A stretch of 64,000 bases of DNA from Anaerolineales bacterium (lineage in GTDB: Bacteria > Chloroflexota > Anaerolineae > Anaerolineales > Villigracilaceae): assembly GCA_026928255.1 (NCBI GenBank), contig JAIXKJ010000003.1:645833-709832 (forward strand). Reading direction: 5' to 3'. Positions 8,150 to 16,167 of this stretch are shown here, in pieces. Both the position numbers and the translations under genes were made by a program. Numbering within the stretch: position 1 is the first letter of the stretch; each line of letters starts with the position of its first letter. The notes below the pieces were generated by a model that had not been told where the DNA came from, did not search any database, and saw nothing but the letters and a program-made list of their open reading frames with translations.

Positions 8150-9050
8150 CTACTCCATCTGTACGCGCGGATCGAGGTAAGCGTAGGTTAAGTCCGCGAG
8201 ATAGTTCGCTAAAATTACGGTAACGGCGATTAATGGCGATGACCGTTACCAGCGGAAGCATGGCGTTCTTCAAAGCGTGATCGCGCAAAATTTGAAAGGC
8301 GTTTAAGCCTTTGGCTTTGGCGGTCAAAATATAATCTTCGGAAAGCACGTCCAATAAACTGGAACGCATAATCAAGGTGTATTCGCCCATGTAAACGAAG
8401 GTGTAGGTGATGGTCGGCAACAGCATGTGTTTGGCGATGTCGCCCCATTGCTCCCAAACGGAATACATGCTCATGCCGGGCGTCGCCTTGCCTGCCAGCG
8501 GCAAGCCGACGCCGCTGCCCCAAAACAGCAAAAGGATGCCCAGCCAAAAAGTGGGCAAACTCCACGCGAAGAGGCTGACTCCGACGGCGGCGTAATCGGT
8601 GGTTGTGCGCGCCTTCCACGCGGCGATTAATCCGAGCGCCACGCCGATGACGATAGCGAGGATTTGTCCCGCGCCGATGAGCAGGACGGTGTTCCACAAG
8701 CGCTCTTTGAGGATTTCTTCCACAGGGCGGTTGCTGTGATAACTGTATCCCAGTTCGCCGCGCAATAAGTTTTTGACGTAGATAAAAAATTGCGTCTCCA
8801 TCGGGTTGATCCAACAACTGCCCGTCTTAAGCGGATTGAGCGACTCGAAGCAGTTGATGACCGGCTTGTCCAACCCAAAGCGGACGCGCAAGGCTTCTAC
8901 CGCGTCTTTGTTTAGGCGCGGGTCGCGGATGCCAGCGCGAGCGGCGTCGCCCGGCAAAACGCGAAATAAAAAGAAATTTAAGACGATGACAAAAAGGACG
9001 GTGAAAACCGCCCAAGCCGTCTTTCGGAGTAGCGCTCGCGTACGATTCAA
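8150..9050 (-). pseudogene. Peptide ABC transporter permease (DppB type), internal deletion/frameshift
   Basis: The N-terminal part, from MNRTRALLRKTAWAVFTVLF to LKNAMLPLVTVIAIN (about 273 residues), is a normal DppB permease with its EAA region. At about 8228-8234 the frame then shifts. The expected C-terminal end, LIAVTVILANYLADLTYAYL then DPRVQME, is found in the next frame and stops at 8150, 3 bp before the downstream fusion gene. About 50 residues normally lying between (containing the conserved GGAxxxExxFxWPG region and a membrane helix) are missing. The junction has the short sequence ATTAATC, which would be shared by the two sides, as expected for deletion between short direct repeats. 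It may be a real mutation or an assembly error. Confidence 0.85.
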
Positions 9051-9061
9051 TGCCGTCTCCC

Positions 9062-9100
9062 AAACGCCGCCTCTTTATCGTCAAAGAAGCGGCGTTTTTT
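9062..9100. promoter_or_regulatory. Intercistronic hairpin between binding protein and permease genes
   Basis: AAACGCCGC (9062-9070) pairs with GCGGCGTTT (9089-9097), with an inner CTTT/AAAG pair. It lies between the stop of the binding-protein gene (9113) and the start of the dppB frame (9050). On the operon's minus strand there is no T-run after it, so an mRNA-stabilising or partial termination role giving more binding protein than permease is likely. On the plus strand it looks like a terminator (six Ts). Confidence 0.6.
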
Positions 9101-9112
9101 ATTGTGAATTTT

Positions 9113-10750
9113 TTACTTGACCGGTTCGATAACCGTCAACGAACTTGCGTCGGAGAGCTCTACTTTCGGTTCGTCTGCCAGCCAGCCCGTGAAGCGGTCG
9201 GTGCGATAGGCTTGCACGTTTTGATCGTAAAACGGGATAATGTAAACCGCGTCGTCGAGGGCGATTTTTTGCATGTCCCAAACGATTTGTTTGCGCGTTT
9301 CAAGGTCTAACGAAACTTGTTGTTGCATATATAGCGCGTCGTATTCGGGGTTGGAATAGCCCGTTTCGTTCGAGCCGCTCGAAATTCCTTCAGAAGTGTA
9401 AACGTACAGCAAGGCGCTTGGGTCGGGGTCGGCAACCCAGCCCCAGATGATGATGTCGTAATCAAACGCGGGGCAGCATTGCGCGGTGAGCGCGTCGGGG
9501 TCAACCGCCTGCGGTTGAATGCTGACGCCGATTTCGCTCCACATTTTGGAGAGCAATTCGGACATGCGCGGACCCACGAGGCTGTCGCTCGCCCAATTCA
9601 TGCGGAAGGTCAGCGGGCGCGAGCCGTCGGGCATGTCGCGGATTCCGTCGCCGTTGGCGTCTTTGTAGCCGCCTTCGTCCAGCAGACGATTCGCTTCGGC
9701 GACGTCAAAGGCGTAATCTTTCAGCGTGTCGTTGAACCACAGCCCCGAACCGTCGGGGATTAAGGTAAAGCCCGGCGTTCCCAGCCCAAGCAAGATAACG
9801 TCAATTAATTTTTGTTTATCCGTCGCGTGAGATAAGGCGCGGCGCACGTTGAGGTCGCGCAAAGCGGGGTGTCCCGTGCAAAGTCCGCCTTCTTCGGTTG
9901 GACAATTTTCAGGGTCAATCTGGTTGATGATGATGTCGGTCAGGCTCGGGGCGGACGGCGCGCCGACGACGAGTTGAATATTTTTCTCCTTCTTCATCGC
10001 CTCGACCGCCGTGTTCGGCATTTCGGTAATCATGTCCACTTGACCGGTTTTTATCGCCTGCACGAGCGCGTCTTGATTTTCAAAAGTTTGGAAGATGATC
10101 CCGTCCACTTTGGGCGGCGCGTTGAAATATTCTTTGTTGGCGGCTAAACGGATGAATTGATTTTGAACGTATTCCGCCATCTTGAAGGGACCCGAACCGA
10201 CCATTTCAGCGTTGGCGTATTCAAGTTTGTTTACGTTTTCCCAAATGTGTTTCGGGAGGACGTAAAGAAAAACCAATTGGCTTTCAATGTTCGGAATCGC
10301 TTCGGTCAACGTGAGGACGACCTCGTTATTGGGCGTCGCTTCGATGGTGTCGAAATAGGTCGTGTAATATCCGTTAAGGTAAGGATATTCGGGCGTGTCT
10401 TTGTAAAGGTTAAACGACCACGCCGCATCTTCTGCGGTCAGCGGTTGACCGTCGTGCCATTTTACGCCGTCGCGGATTTTATAAGTCCACACCATGCCGT
10501 CGTCCGAAACGGAGACGCTTTCCGCGAGGCTGAGCGTGAACGAGCCGTCTAAGTTGAGGTCGTACAGCGCGTCGTAAACTAAGTCAAAAATAGTGTAGGC
10601 TTTGGCGAGCATCGCCACGCCGGGATTTAACGAATCGGGTCCGCCTGACCAGCCAATGCGGACTACTGCCGTTTGGCTTTTTGCTCCGCCGCCGCACGCC
10701 GAAAGAATTAAGGCGATTAAGATAAGAACGTACAAACCTTTCTGTTTCAT
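9113..10750 (-). CDS. Peptide ABC transporter substrate-binding lipoprotein (family 5)
   Basis: 545 residues. The start at 10750 (MKQKGLYVLILIALILSACG) is preceded by GGAGGAG and gives a lipoprotein signal with lipid-attachment Cys19; a longer open frame upstream overlaps the next gene and is rejected. Family-5 features include GGPDSLNPG, the N-lobe segment YDALYDLNLDGSFTLSLAES, VWTYKIRDGVKWHDGQPLTA, and C-lobe segments such as DVAEANRLLDEGGYKDANGD. It captures oligopeptides or related solutes outside the membrane and hands them to the permeases encoded next. It begins the transporter operon, with a small GC-rich hairpin just upstream (about 10779-10797). Confidence 0.94.
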   Translation of the reverse strand: MKQKGLYVLILIALILSACGGGAKSQTAVVRIGWSGGPDSLNPGVAMLAKAYTIFDLVYDALYDLNLDGSFTLSLAESVSVSDDGMVWTYKIRDGVKWHDGQPLTAEDAAWSFNLYKDTPEYPYLNGYYTTYFDTIEATPNNEVVLTLTEAIPNIESQLVFLYVLPKHIWENVNKLEYANAEMVGSGPFKMAEYVQNQFIRLAANKEYFNAPPKVDGIIFQTFENQDALVQAIKTGQVDMITEMPNTAVEAMKKEKNIQLVVGAPSAPSLTDIIINQIDPENCPTEEGGLCTGHPALRDLNVRRALSHATDKQKLIDVILLGLGTPGFTLIPDGSGLWFNDTLKDYAFDVAEANRLLDEGGYKDANGDGIRDMPDGSRPLTFRMNWASDSLVGPRMSELLSKMWSEIGVSIQPQAVDPDALTAQCCPAFDYDIIIWGWVADPDPSALLYVYTSEGISSGSNETGYSNPEYDALYMQQQVSLDLETRKQIVWDMQKIALDDAVYIIPFYDQNVQAYRTDRFTGWLADEPKVELSDASSLTVIEPVK

Positions 10751-10799
10751 ACTCTCCTCCAAGATATTTAATTTAATCGCCGCGAGCGGCGCGGCGACG

Positions 10800-11516
10800 T
10801 TATTCCTTAACAGTAAAGAAATAGGCGACAGAACAGAATTGATGTTTTCCCACTTGCAAGGTGAAGTAGGTGTTGTAATCGCCTGGCGCTTTTGGCGCGG
10901 TAAAAGCCGTTTCCACCCAAATTTCGGCGCCCGGACCGATGTCTCTGGCGAGGTCTTGAATCTTCGTGCCGTCGTGGCGGTAGCCGCCCGTGTAAACGAA
11001 GTCAATGCTGTTATGTCCCCAAACCGCATATCCGCTGTTGTATAAATTCCAGCGCACGGAAAATTTTCGATTAGGTTTGAAAACCGTATGACGCGGCGGT
11101 TGCAAGCCGTACCACACGCAAGACCATTGCAGTCCCGAAGGTTTGCGCGGGTCTGCTTTGGGGTCGGGCGTGGAAAATTTATTGCTGTTTCCTCCGCCGC
11201 CCGACGGGGGAAAGTAGATTACGCCCATCGTCGGCGAGGGCGTGTCGCTGGGCAAGGGCGTTTTGGTTGAAAGCAGAAAGATAAAGGTCGGCGTGAAGGT
11301 CGGCGTAACGGACGGCGTGAAAGTCGCCGTCGGCGTTTGCGTGGCTGTCGGCAGGGCGGAAAAGGTCTGCGTCATGGCGACGCCGGCGGTTCCCGCAATA
11401 ATCGTCTGGACGGAATTCGGGTCAAACGTCGGCAGCGGCGCAACGGACGGCGCGCCGGGCATCGCGCAAGCCAGCAGCGCCAAAATCAACGTTGCGACGG
11501 GAAATAATCTACGCAT
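10800..11516 (-). CDS. Lipoprotein with Thr/Pro linker and NBR1-type Ig-like domain
   Basis: 238 residues. Signal peptide with lipobox LLAC (Cys17), then a Thr/Pro-rich linker (about 45-95, with ATQTPTATFTPSVTPTFTPT) and a Gly-rich spacer. The C-terminal half, about 125-238, has the pattern FSVRWNLYNSGYAVWGHNS ... APKAPGDYNTYFTLQV, matching the Ig-like fold first described in NBR1 and common in Chloroflexota surface lipoproteins. It is likely an anchored extracellular binding or adhesion module. A TATACT box close to the ATG with no Shine-Dalgarno suggests a leaderless mRNA. It sits directly upstream of the transporter operon. Confidence 0.75.
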   Translation of the reverse strand: MRRLFPVATLILALLACAMPGAPSVAPLPTFDPNSVQTIIAGTAGVAMTQTFSALPTATQTPTATFTPSVTPTFTPTFIFLLSTKTPLPSDTPSPTMGVIYFPPSGGGGNSNKFSTPDPKADPRKPSGLQWSCVWYGLQPPRHTVFKPNRKFSVRWNLYNSGYAVWGHNSIDFVYTGGYRHDGTKIQDLARDIGPGAEIWVETAFTAPKAPGDYNTYFTLQVGKHQFCSVAYFFTVKE

Positions 11517-11571
11517 ATATTTGCGTAGTATATCGTAAAAAACGAGGACTCGCCTTTGAATGCGTAAAAAC

Positions 11572-12387
11572 TTAAGCCAGCGGAAGGCGCGCGCCCGCGC
11601 CGCTTAAGTCGTCGTGCAGGCGAATCGCTGCCGACATGCCGTAACTTCTCCCTAACAATTCGACGAATCGGCAAACGCTAAAATCGCGGCTGATGCGCTC
11701 GTAGGTTTGCAGCCAGTTTTGAAATTGCGCGTCGTCCCCCGCCTCTCGCGGATATTTCACGCGATAGCCTTTGAGTTTCATCCGATACGGTTTGGGCGTC
11801 AGCCGCGCGCGAAAACAGCCTTGCCTGGCGCAGATGGCGGCATAGAGCGGGTCGGTGTTGAAGTCTTTCATCAGCGCTTTGGTAAACGAATCGCGGGCGT
11901 CAAAGTCGCGCCCGGTAACGATGACGCGCGCGCCTTGAAAAGTTTCGTACACGCGAAAGCCAAAGTCGGCGTATTCGGACTTCGCCGCTTTCTCGCGGAT
12001 CATGGCGAAGATTTTTTCTTTCTCGCTTTCAGGTGCTTTCTTTTTGAACAAATTAAACAGCCCAGCCAGCCCCGCTGATTTAGGCTGGTCAATGTCGAGG
12101 ATGAGCAGGTTTTCGGCGTTAAGCACTTGCGCCCCGTAGCGGTTGCGCGTGATTGCGTTTTTATCGTCCAAACGGCGCACCAACTCTTCGCGGATTTCCA
12201 CTTCGTAATCTTCAAAGAGATTTTCTTCGCCGTTGATTTTGCGCTGAATTAATTCCGCTTTTTGGCGCGCTTTTGAAGTTGCGTCGTCGAGCGAGACGTT
12301 CGAGCCGCCGTAAACGCGGATTTCTTTCATCTCGCCCGCAATGGAAATTCTGACTTTTTCCGTTACCCAATGTTGGAAAATTCTCAT
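11572..12387 (-). CDS. Conserved protein of unknown function with LLILDID motif
   Basis: 271 residues; start at 12387 (MRIFQHWVTEKVRI) chosen because GAGGAGA lies just upstream. No signal peptide or membrane helix. Notable segments are EELVRRLDDKNAITRNRYGA, LLILDIDQP, FRVYETFQGARVIVTGR, and DPLYAAICARQGCFRARLTP followed by KPYRMKL. The acidic DID triad followed by a beta-strand with Arg loosely recalls archaeo-eukaryotic primase or nucleotidyltransferase cores, but the resemblance is weak and I assign no function. It is cytosolic, and probably a single-gene unit upstream of the NBR1 lipoprotein on the same strand. Confidence 0.7.
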   Translation of the reverse strand: MRIFQHWVTEKVRISIAGEMKEIRVYGGSNVSLDDATSKARQKAELIQRKINGEENLFEDYEVEIREELVRRLDDKNAITRNRYGAQVLNAENLLILDIDQPKSAGLAGLFNLFKKKAPESEKEKIFAMIREKAAKSEYADFGFRVYETFQGARVIVTGRDFDARDSFTKALMKDFNTDPLYAAICARQGCFRARLTPKPYRMKLKGYRVKYPREAGDDAQFQNWLQTYERISRDFSVCRFVELLGRSYGMSAAIRLHDDLSGAGARLPLA

Positions 12388-12463
12388 CGTCTCTCCTCGT
12401 TTTTTACCATACGAATTACGCGAAATCTTTTTCTGCGTTGTCGAAAGTATAACGTCTGCTGAT

Positions 12464-12499
12464 AAAAAAGACACCCCCTAAACAGGGGATGTCTTTTTT
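12464..12499. terminator. Bidirectional intrinsic terminator
   Basis: AAAAAAGACA-(T)CCCC stem with loop near CTAAACAG, flanked by an A-run and a T-run on both strands. It ends the gcvPB transcript (stop at 12510) before the 11572-12387 gene. Confidence 0.9.
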
Positions 12500-12509
12500 A
12501 TAATTTTGA

Positions 12510-14027
12510 CTAAGTCAAACTCTCGTAATTTTCCGGCAGCCAGCAACAGAGGATTAATTCTCTCGCGGCTTTGACTTCGTCCATGCGCCCGAAGCGCGTC
12601 GTGTGCGGCGCGGACTTTAGCAACTCAGGGTCGCTCTGCGCCTCTTCCGCGATTTTGAGCATCGCCTCGACGAAACGGTCGAGCGTGTCTTTGTTCTCCG
12701 TTTCGGTCGGTTCGATCATCAGCGCTTCGGGGACGATGAGCGGGAAATAGTTGGTCGGCGGGTGAAACTTGTAATCTATCAAACGCTTAGAGATGTCCAA
12801 GGCGCGGACGTCGCTGCCTTCAAAGCGCCCTTCCGCGACGAACTCGTGCATACAGATGCGGTCGAACGGAATGCGGTACGTTCCGCGCAATTTGGCTTGC
12901 AAATAATTGGCGTTCAAAACCGCATGCTGGGCGATGTCCTTCAAGCCATCGGGCCCGTGCATGGCGATATAAGTGTAAGCGCGTACCAGTCCGCCGCCGA
13001 AATGTCCGTGAAAGGCTTTCATGCGCCCAATGCTGTGTTTAGGCGTAACGAAGCCGTAGAGCGGAGCAAGGTCTTCTTCCTCGTCGCCTTCTTCGATAAT
13101 GCCGACCAACGGATTGGGCAGGAAGTCCAGCAGGCGTTCGCTGACGCCGACAGGGCCGGAGCCCGGCCCGCCGCCGCCGTGCGGCACGGCGAAGGTCTTG
13201 TGCAAGTTGAAGTGCATGACGTCAAAGCCGAGATCGCCAGGACGGACGATGCCCAAAAGCGCGTTGAGGTTCGCGCCGTCGCCGTACATTAACCCGCCAC
13301 AATCTTTGACGAGGCGAATCACTTCTTCGACGTGTTCGTCAAAGAGGCCGAGCGTGTTCGGGTTGGTGAGCATCATGCCGACGACCGTGTCGTCGCAGGC
13401 GGCTTTCAGCGCCTCTAAGTTGACGTTGCCGCGCTCGTCGGAAGGGATGGTTACGACTTGCATGCCCAACATGCCGACCGAAGCGGGGTTCGTGCCGTGC
13501 GCCGCGTCGGGGATGAGCATTTTGACGCGCTTTGTGTCGCCGCGCATTTTATGATACGCGGCCATCATCAGCACGCCGCTAAATTCGCCTTGCGCCCCCG
13601 CCGCGGGCTGCAAGGTTACGCCGGCAAATCCGCTGATTTCTTTCAGCCATTCTTGCAGTTCAAACATCAGCGCTAAATTGCCTTGCACGGTTTCAATCGG
13701 TTGCAAGGGGTGCGTGAAAAGAAAGCCCGGCAAACGACAAGTATCTTCGTTAATCTTCGGGTTGTATTTCATCGTGCAAGAACCCAACGGGTAGAAACCT
13801 TCGTCCACGCTGTAGTTGAATTGGCTGAGGCGCGTGAAGTGGCGGACGACGTCCACTTCGGCAAGTTCGGGCAGGGGAAGTTCGGAGCGAAGCAAATGTT
13901 CGGGGAGAGAATCCGCTGCGGGGACGTCGGCGGCGGGCATGGTTGTGCCAGTCCGCCCGGGCGAGGAGAGTTCAAAAACGGTAGGCTCGACGATGATTGC
14001 GTCGAGCGCGGTTGAAATGTCCGCCAT
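12510..14027 (-). CDS. gcvPB: Glycine dehydrogenase (decarboxylating) subunit 2
   Basis: 505 residues, the PLP-binding half of the two-subunit P-protein. The pyridoxal-phosphate Lys lies in HFNLHKTFAVPHGGGGPGSG, followed by the Gly-rich loop. It also has GSCTMKYNPK and LTNPNTLGLFDEH. With GcvPA it decarboxylates glycine and loads the aminomethyl group onto lipoyl-GcvH. The start shares one base with the gcvPA stop (TAATG), giving tight coupling. It is the last gene of the riboswitch-controlled operon and is followed by a strong terminator. Confidence 0.97.
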   Translation of the reverse strand: MADISTALDAIIVEPTVFELSSPGRTGTTMPAADVPAADSLPEHLLRSELPLPELAEVDVVRHFTRLSQFNYSVDEGFYPLGSCTMKYNPKINEDTCRLPGFLFTHPLQPIETVQGNLALMFELQEWLKEISGFAGVTLQPAAGAQGEFSGVLMMAAYHKMRGDTKRVKMLIPDAAHGTNPASVGMLGMQVVTIPSDERGNVNLEALKAACDDTVVGMMLTNPNTLGLFDEHVEEVIRLVKDCGGLMYGDGANLNALLGIVRPGDLGFDVMHFNLHKTFAVPHGGGGPGSGPVGVSERLLDFLPNPLVGIIEEGDEEEDLAPLYGFVTPKHSIGRMKAFHGHFGGGLVRAYTYIAMHGPDGLKDIAQHAVLNANYLQAKLRGTYRIPFDRICMHEFVAEGRFEGSDVRALDISKRLIDYKFHPPTNYFPLIVPEALMIEPTETENKDTLDRFVEAMLKIAEEAQSDPELLKSAPHTTRFGRMDEVKAARELILCCWLPENYESLT

Positions 14028-15376
14028 TAGTTCATCTCCTTTAAGGTTTCGACCAGCGCGTCAATTTCTTCTCTGCTGTTCATTTCGGTAACCGCCACGA
14101 GCAGGTCGTTTTTTAGCGCGGGGTAATCTTTGCCGAGCGCGTACCCGCCGAGTATGCCGTGGTCAAGCAGGTATTGGTTAACCTCTTCGGCAGGTTTGGG
14201 ACAAGTCAGCGCGAACTCGTGGAAGAAGGGCGCGTCGAAGCGCAGGCTGAATCCGTCGAGTTTGCTTAACTCGCTCGCGGCGTAATGCGCTTTTTGATAG
14301 CACAAATCGGCGACTTTTTGCAAGCCGCTTTTGCCAAGCGTAGAAACGTAAACCGCCGCCGCCAGCGCCAGCAGACCTTGATTGGTGCAAATGTTGGAGG
14401 TGGCGCGTTCGCGTTTGATGTGCTGTTCGCGCGCGGTCAACGTCAGGACGTAGGAGCGTTGTCCGCGAGAGTCAACCGTCTCGCCGACGAGGCGTCCCGC
14501 CATTTTGTGGATGTAGGCTTTCTTCGTCGTGAAAAATCCGAGATAGGGACCGCCAAACCAAAGCGGAATGCCGAAAGGTTGCGCCTCGCCGACGACGATG
14601 TCCGCGCCCATGTCGGCGGGAGTCTTGAGCGTGATTAACGCCGTCGGGTTGGCGACGATGCAAAACAACGCGCCTTTGGCGCGCGCGGCTTCGGCTAATT
14701 TTTGGTAATCGTAAATGCGTCCGAAGAAATCGGGGTATTGGACGACGACCAACATCGTGTCTTCGTCAATCAGTTCGGCGAAGGATTCGGGAGTCGCTTC
14801 GAGGTCGGTTTGCGCGTCTGCGCCGACGAGTTCGATGCCGGCCGCTTGCGCGTACGTCCCAATCACTTCGCGGTATTGCGGGTTGAGGAAGGGCGACAAA
14901 ACGACCTTCTTGCGCTTGCCGCGAAATTGGGCGTAGGCTAAATTCATCGCTTCGGCGGCGGCGGTCGCGCCGTCATAATGCGAGGCGTTGGAGACGTCCA
15001 TGCCGGTTAAGGCGCTCATCAACGATTGATATTCAAAGATGGCTTGCAGCGTGCCTTGCGAAATCTCCGGCTGATAGGGCGTGTACGCGGTGTAGAACTC
15101 GCCGCGCCGCAAGATGTGATCCACGACAGCGGGCGTGTAATGGTGATACGCGCCCGCGCCGAGAAAGGAAATCAGGTGTTCGCGCGCGTTCTCGTTTGTG
15201 GACGCTAAATCCGCGAGATGGGCGGCGGCTTCCATCTCGCTCAAAGCGGGCGGAAGGTTCAATTTCGGAAAACGATGCGCGGCGGGAATCGCCTCAAAGA
15301 GAGCGTCGAGCGATTTCACGCCGACGGTTTCGAGCATCGCCTCCCGTTCTGCGGGGCTGATGGGAATATAAGTCAT
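14027..15376 (-). CDS. gcvPA: Glycine dehydrogenase (decarboxylating) subunit 1
   Basis: 449 residues, the N-terminal-type subunit of the split P-protein. Characteristic stretches are FLGAGAYHHYTPAVVDHILR, FYTAYTPYQPEISQGTLQ, MTGMD-like SALTGMDVSNASHYDGATA, and RERATSNICTNQGLLALAA. It forms an alpha2beta2 enzyme with GcvPB in the cytosol. A 108-bp spacer with interleaved inverted repeats separates it from gcvH. Confidence 0.97.
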   Translation of the reverse strand: MTYIPISPAEREAMLETVGVKSLDALFEAIPAAHRFPKLNLPPALSEMEAAAHLADLASTNENAREHLISFLGAGAYHHYTPAVVDHILRRGEFYTAYTPYQPEISQGTLQAIFEYQSLMSALTGMDVSNASHYDGATAAAEAMNLAYAQFRGKRKKVVLSPFLNPQYREVIGTYAQAAGIELVGADAQTDLEATPESFAELIDEDTMLVVVQYPDFFGRIYDYQKLAEAARAKGALFCIVANPTALITLKTPADMGADIVVGEAQPFGIPLWFGGPYLGFFTTKKAYIHKMAGRLVGETVDSRGQRSYVLTLTAREQHIKRERATSNICTNQGLLALAAAVYVSTLGKSGLQKVADLCYQKAHYAASELSKLDGFSLRFDAPFFHEFALTCPKPAEEVNQYLLDHGILGGYALGKDYPALKNDLLVAVTEMNSREEIDALVETLKEMN

Positions 15377-15484
15377 GGGGATGCCAAATTCAGGTAATTA
15401 GAGATTAGTAAATTAGGCAATAAGGGGATTAGGAACTAGGAGTTAACTTATTGCCTAATCCCTAATTGCCTAGTTCCTAACTTA
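15377..15484. repeat. Interleaved inverted repeats between gcvH and gcvPA
   Basis: A, TTAGGCAATAA (15413-15423), is the exact reverse complement of A', TTATTGCCTAA (15448-15458). B, TTAGGAACTAGG (15429-15440), is the exact reverse complement of B', CCTAGTTCCTAA (15469-15480). The order A-B-A'-B' is interleaved, the topology of an H-type pseudoknot. A third pair, GGGATTAGG (15425-15433) with CCTAATCCC (15454-15462), competes. It is AT-rich compared with the surroundings. Confidence 0.8.
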
Positions 15485-15865
15485 CTAATGCCCCCGCCCC
15501 TCGCAATACTGCTCATACGCGGAGGCGTCCAGCAGTTCGTCGCCAGCCGCGCCGCCTTCGAGTTTGATCATCCACGCCGCGCCGTACGGGTCGGAGTTGA
15601 TGGTTTCGGGCGCGTCGGCAAGCGCGGCGTTGACGGCGCTGACTTTGCCGGAAGCCGGCGCGTAAATCTCCGTCGAAGCCTTGACCGATTCCACCGAAGC
15701 AATCGGCTTGCCGACGGCGATCTCGTCGCCTTCTTCGACGAGGATTTCGACGAAGACCACGTCCGAAAGTTGGTTCTGCGCGTAATCGGAAATTCCAATC
15801 GCGCCGCTTTCCGCGTCAAACCATTCGTCGGTTTTCGCAAATTTCAAATGGGCGGATGTGTTCAT
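15485..15865 (-). CDS. gcvH: Glycine cleavage system H protein
   Basis: 126 residues, normal for the family. The lipoyl Lys62 is in SVESVKASTEIYAP. The flanking hybrid-motif Gly and the ILVEEGDEIAVGKPIAS hairpin are present. It shuttles the aminomethyl group between the P and T proteins. First gene after the glycine riboswitch and its terminator. Confidence 0.97.
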   Translation of the reverse strand: MNTSAHLKFAKTDEWFDAESGAIGISDYAQNQLSDVVFVEILVEEGDEIAVGKPIASVESVKASTEIYAPASGKVSAVNAALADAPETINSDPYGAAWMIKLEGGAAGDELLDASAYEQYCEGRGH

Positions 15866-15911
15866 TTTTTCGTCTCCTATTTTCTGTTTTTCTGTTTGAA
15901 TTGGGGCGAAT

Positions 15912-15946
15912 CAAAAAGGACGCGCAACAAAAAATATGCGCGTCCT
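15912..15946 (-). terminator. Riboswitch expression-platform terminator
   Basis: On the minus strand AGGACGCGCA (15946-15937) pairs with TGCGCGTCCT (15926-15917) and is followed by TTTTT (15916-15912). Its 5' edge overlaps the closing stem of the second glycine aptamer (15945-15949), so ligand-stabilised aptamer and terminator cannot both be fully formed. Confidence 0.88.
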
Positions 15947-16108
15947 CTGTAACTGAACCTGAGAGAGTTACCCCGTCGGTATTCTCTTGCGAGAATTTTC
16001 CAGAGAAATTTTCAGAAGCGGGTCCTTTTGCCTGAGAGATTCATCTGGGTTCGCCTGTTCCAGATTTGCACCTTCGGCGTCTTCTTGCGAAGAACTCTTC
16101 CCTGCTTC
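15945..16108 (-). ncRNA. Tandem glycine riboswitch
   Basis: Two glycine aptamers precede gcvH. Aptamer 1 (about 16108-16015) is closed by GAAGC/GCTTC and has the conserved GCCGAAGGTGCAA and CTCTCAGGCAAAAGGAC segments. Aptamer 2 (about 16005-15945) is closed by CTCTG/CAGAG and has CTGGAAAATTC, CCGACGGGGTAA and CTCTCAGG. Glycine binding should favour read-through into gcvH-gcvPA-gcvPB, as in known glycine riboswitches that control gcv operons. Confidence 0.95.
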
Positions 16109-16125
16109 CGCTCAATTGTACGCGG

Positions 16126-16154
16126 ATTCTACGGGTTCGCGGGGACGAAGTCAA
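16126..16154 (-). promoter_or_regulatory. Promoter of the gcv operon
   Basis: TTGACT (16154-16149), 17-bp spacer, TAGAAT (16131-16126) on the minus strand. The predicted start near 16119 lies just before the first aptamer, so the riboswitch occupies the 5' end of the mRNA. Confidence 0.85.
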
Positions 16155-16167
16155 GGGCGGAATGTAA

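Noticed and set aside
7461..8227. Continuation of the dppB frame through the fusion gene
   Set aside because: The Arg/His-rich peptide is an out-of-frame shadow of the fusion gene; only the part before the junction is permease.
10751..11029. Long N-terminal extension of the substrate-binding protein frame
   Set aside because: It is antisense-style sequence through the NBR1 lipoprotein gene region; the lipoprotein signal and GGAGGAG site place the start at 10750.
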